A stretch of DNA of 5,884 nucleotides, taken from the NCBI GenBank assembly GCA_025462785.1, contig JAOAPG010000075.1:1-5884 (forward strand). Direction: 5' to 3'. The position numbers and the translations under genes are program-made. Below are positions 4,565 through 5,884 of this stretch, one piece after another (position 1 is the stretch's first letter; every line of letters begins with the position of its first letter). The notes beneath the pieces are model-generated. The model had not been told where the DNA came from, did no database searches, and worked only from the letters and a program-made list of their open reading frames with translations. The DNA is from Acidobacteriaceae bacterium. Lineage in GTDB: Bacteria; Acidobacteriota; Terriglobia; Terriglobales; Acidobacteriaceae.

Positions 4565-5884
4565 TTAAGCGCTGTTAGCGACAATGGAAATGCATTCGTT
4601 GAGAACATCGACGGCGACGTCCGCTTCGTCTTTTGTGACCACTAGCGCCGGCGAGATGCGAACCGTGCTCGGGCCGCACCCCAAAAACAGGACGCCGTGT
4701 TCAAATGCCAGTTCAACGATGCGATCGCGCTCGGCTGCTGCATATTCCCGCGATTGCTGATCTTTGACTATCTCGACGCCGATCATGAGGCCGCGGCCGC
4801 GAACGTCTCCGACGATCTTGTGCTTCTTCGGCCAGTCAGACATGCGCTTCAGCATATGAGCTCCAACTTCGGTCGAATTTCGCAACAGATTTTCTTTCTC
4901 GATGACGTCGAGTGTCGCCAGCGCTGCCGCGATGCAAACCGGGTTACCGCCAAAGGTGGAAGCGTGCGAACCTGGAGTCCAATCCATGATCTCGGCTTTG
5001 CTCATGGTCACGCCCAGCGGCATGCCGGAGGCTATTCCCTTGGCGCTGCAAACGATGTCCGGCTGCACACCCGTGTGCTCGATTGCCCACCATTTGCCAG
5101 TGCGGCCCATACCGCTCTGCACTTCGTCCGCGACCAGAAGGATGCCATGCTTATCGCAAATGCGGCGGAGCTCCTGCATGAAGATTGTGGGAGCGATTAC
5201 ATATCCGCCTTCGCCCTGTACAGGCTCCACGAAAATGGCTGCAACTTCTTCGGGAGCAAGTATCGTCTTGAACAGTTTCTCTTCGATGAAGCGGGCGCAA
5301 CCCAGCGCGAAGGCCTCTGCGTCCTGCGGACCTCCGGAGCATCCGCGATAAACATCGGGATATCGAACGTGAGTAACCCCCGGCACCAAAGGAGCGAAAC
5401 GCCGCTTTTGCTGCGGCTTTGAGGCAGTCAGGGAAAGCGCGCCCATGGTGCGTCCGTGGAACGCTCCGAAGAACGCAATCACGTTCTGCCGTTTGGTGTG
5501 GTAGCGCGCAAGCTTCAGGGCGCACTCAACTGCTTCCGCTCCGGAGTTGCCGTAGTAGAACTTGTGAGGGCCTGGCATGGGAGCGTTCTTCGAAAGTCGC
5601 TCGGCCAAAGTGACTAGGCCCTCGTAATAGAAATCCGTGCCCGACATGTGGATCAGCTCGCCGGCCTGCTTCTGAATTGCAGCAACGACATCCGGATGGC
5701 AATGCCCCGTCGAAGTCACGGCAATCCCGGCAGAGAAATCGAAGAATTCATTTCCGTCCACGTCAGTGACAACGATGCCACGCCCGAGCTTTGCTACAAG
5801 CGGATACGAGCGGGTATAGGACGGCGAGATATATTTATCATCGCCATCGATTATGCGTTTGGCGTTGGGGCCGGGCAGAGCGGT
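4565..5884 (-). CDS. Class III PLP-dependent aminotransferase (5' end missing)
   Basis: 439 residues are visible; the N-terminus runs off the right edge in frame, beginning TALPGPNAKRIIDGDDKYI. Fold-type I, class III features in order, numbered in the visible part: DGNEFFDFSAGIAV (43-56), GHCHPDVVAAI, GNSGAEAVE (112-120, PLP phosphate binding), AFFGAFHGRTMGALSLT (98-112 of the next block, with the aromatic F/H stacking site), EPVQGEGG (220-227), LLVADEVQSGMGRTG with D253 contacting the pyridine nitrogen, AKGIASGMPLG with the Schiff-base Lys282, and STFGGNP with T310. Members include GabT, acetylornithine/ornithine aminotransferases and archaeal-type broad amino acid racemases. The PGPNA...SYTRSYPLV opening and SGTDFYYE region resemble the long 4-aminobutyrate aminotransferase-like or archaeal group more than ArgD, but substrate is not decided. 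It is cytoplasmic and probably at least 450 residues in full. The downstream MOSC gene is co-oriented but separated by a hairpin. Confidence 0.92.
   Translation of the reverse strand, partial: TALPGPNAKRIIDGDDKYISPSYTRSYPLVAKLGRGIVVTDVDGNEFFDFSAGIAVTSTGHCHPDVVAAIQKQAGELIHMSGTDFYYEGLVTLAERLSKNAPMPGPHKFYYGNSGAEAVECALKLARYHTKRQNVIAFFGAFHGRTMGALSLTASKPQQKRRFAPLVPGVTHVRYPDVYRGCSGGPQDAEAFALGCARFIEEKLFKTILAPEEVAAIFVEPVQGEGGYVIAPTIFMQELRRICDKHGILLVADEVQSGMGRTGKWWAIEHTGVQPDIVCSAKGIASGMPLGVTMSKAEIMDWTPGSHASTFGGNPVCIAAALATLDVIEKENLLRNSTEVGAHMLKRMSDWPKKHKIVGDVRGRGLMIGVEIVKDQQSREYAAAERDRIVELAFEHGVLFLGCGPSTVRISPALVVTKDEADVAVDVLNECISIVANSA

Noticed and set aside
4697..5422. Long antisense open frame (241 codons) opposite the aminotransferase
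   Set aside because: The minus strand carries a clear class III aminotransferase with all motifs; the plus frame reads as low-meaning sequence and is a by-product of codon bias.

Overview
The window looks like the chromosome of an acidobacterium, probably close to the Koribacter/Sulfotelmatobacter group. This rests on recalled resemblance and not on a search. The supporting points are moderate GC, AGGAG-type ribosome binding sites, a YraN relic with an Acidobacteria-like sequence, a secreted protein with a TonB-C-like end of a type I associate with this phylum, and GCCTGAAGCCT-type intergenic repeats.

Left part, plus strand (1-1244): the distal end of an ISC iron-sulfur cluster operon, in the order hscA (3' end only), fdx (2Fe-2S ferredoxin), iscX. 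This matches the end of the E. coli isc operon. HscA is the Hsp70 chaperone that helps release the cluster from the IscU scaffold, Fdx supplies electrons, and IscX is a small regulator/iron adaptor of IscS. Both intergenic gaps in this operon hold GGCTTCAGGC/TTAGGC-type repeats. In the fdx-iscX gap two copies form an inverted pair that runs from the fdx stop codon to one base before the iscX ribosome binding site.

Middle, minus strand (1255-2800): galT (galactose-1-phosphate uridylyltransferase, TTG start) converges on iscX with a 10-bp gap. Upstream of it is a yraN/UPF0102 nuclease-like gene that appears broken by two independent lesions, an extra base in a seven-G run and an in-frame TGA at a tryptophan position. 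Divergent from it (2932-3975, plus) is a secreted protein of lower GC with a signal peptide and a C-terminal segment resembling the TonB C-terminal domain.

Right part, minus strand (4046-5884): a class III PLP-dependent aminotransferase (N-terminus beyond the window), then a perfect 8-bp-stem hairpin, then a stand-alone MOSC-domain protein with a strong Shine-Dalgarno. No tRNA, rRNA, CRISPR array or transposase gene was seen. No intergenic stretch exceeds about 205 bp. The most notable observations are the decayed yraN and the inverted repeat filling the fdx-iscX gap. I found no convincing sign of a wholly new multi-gene system.
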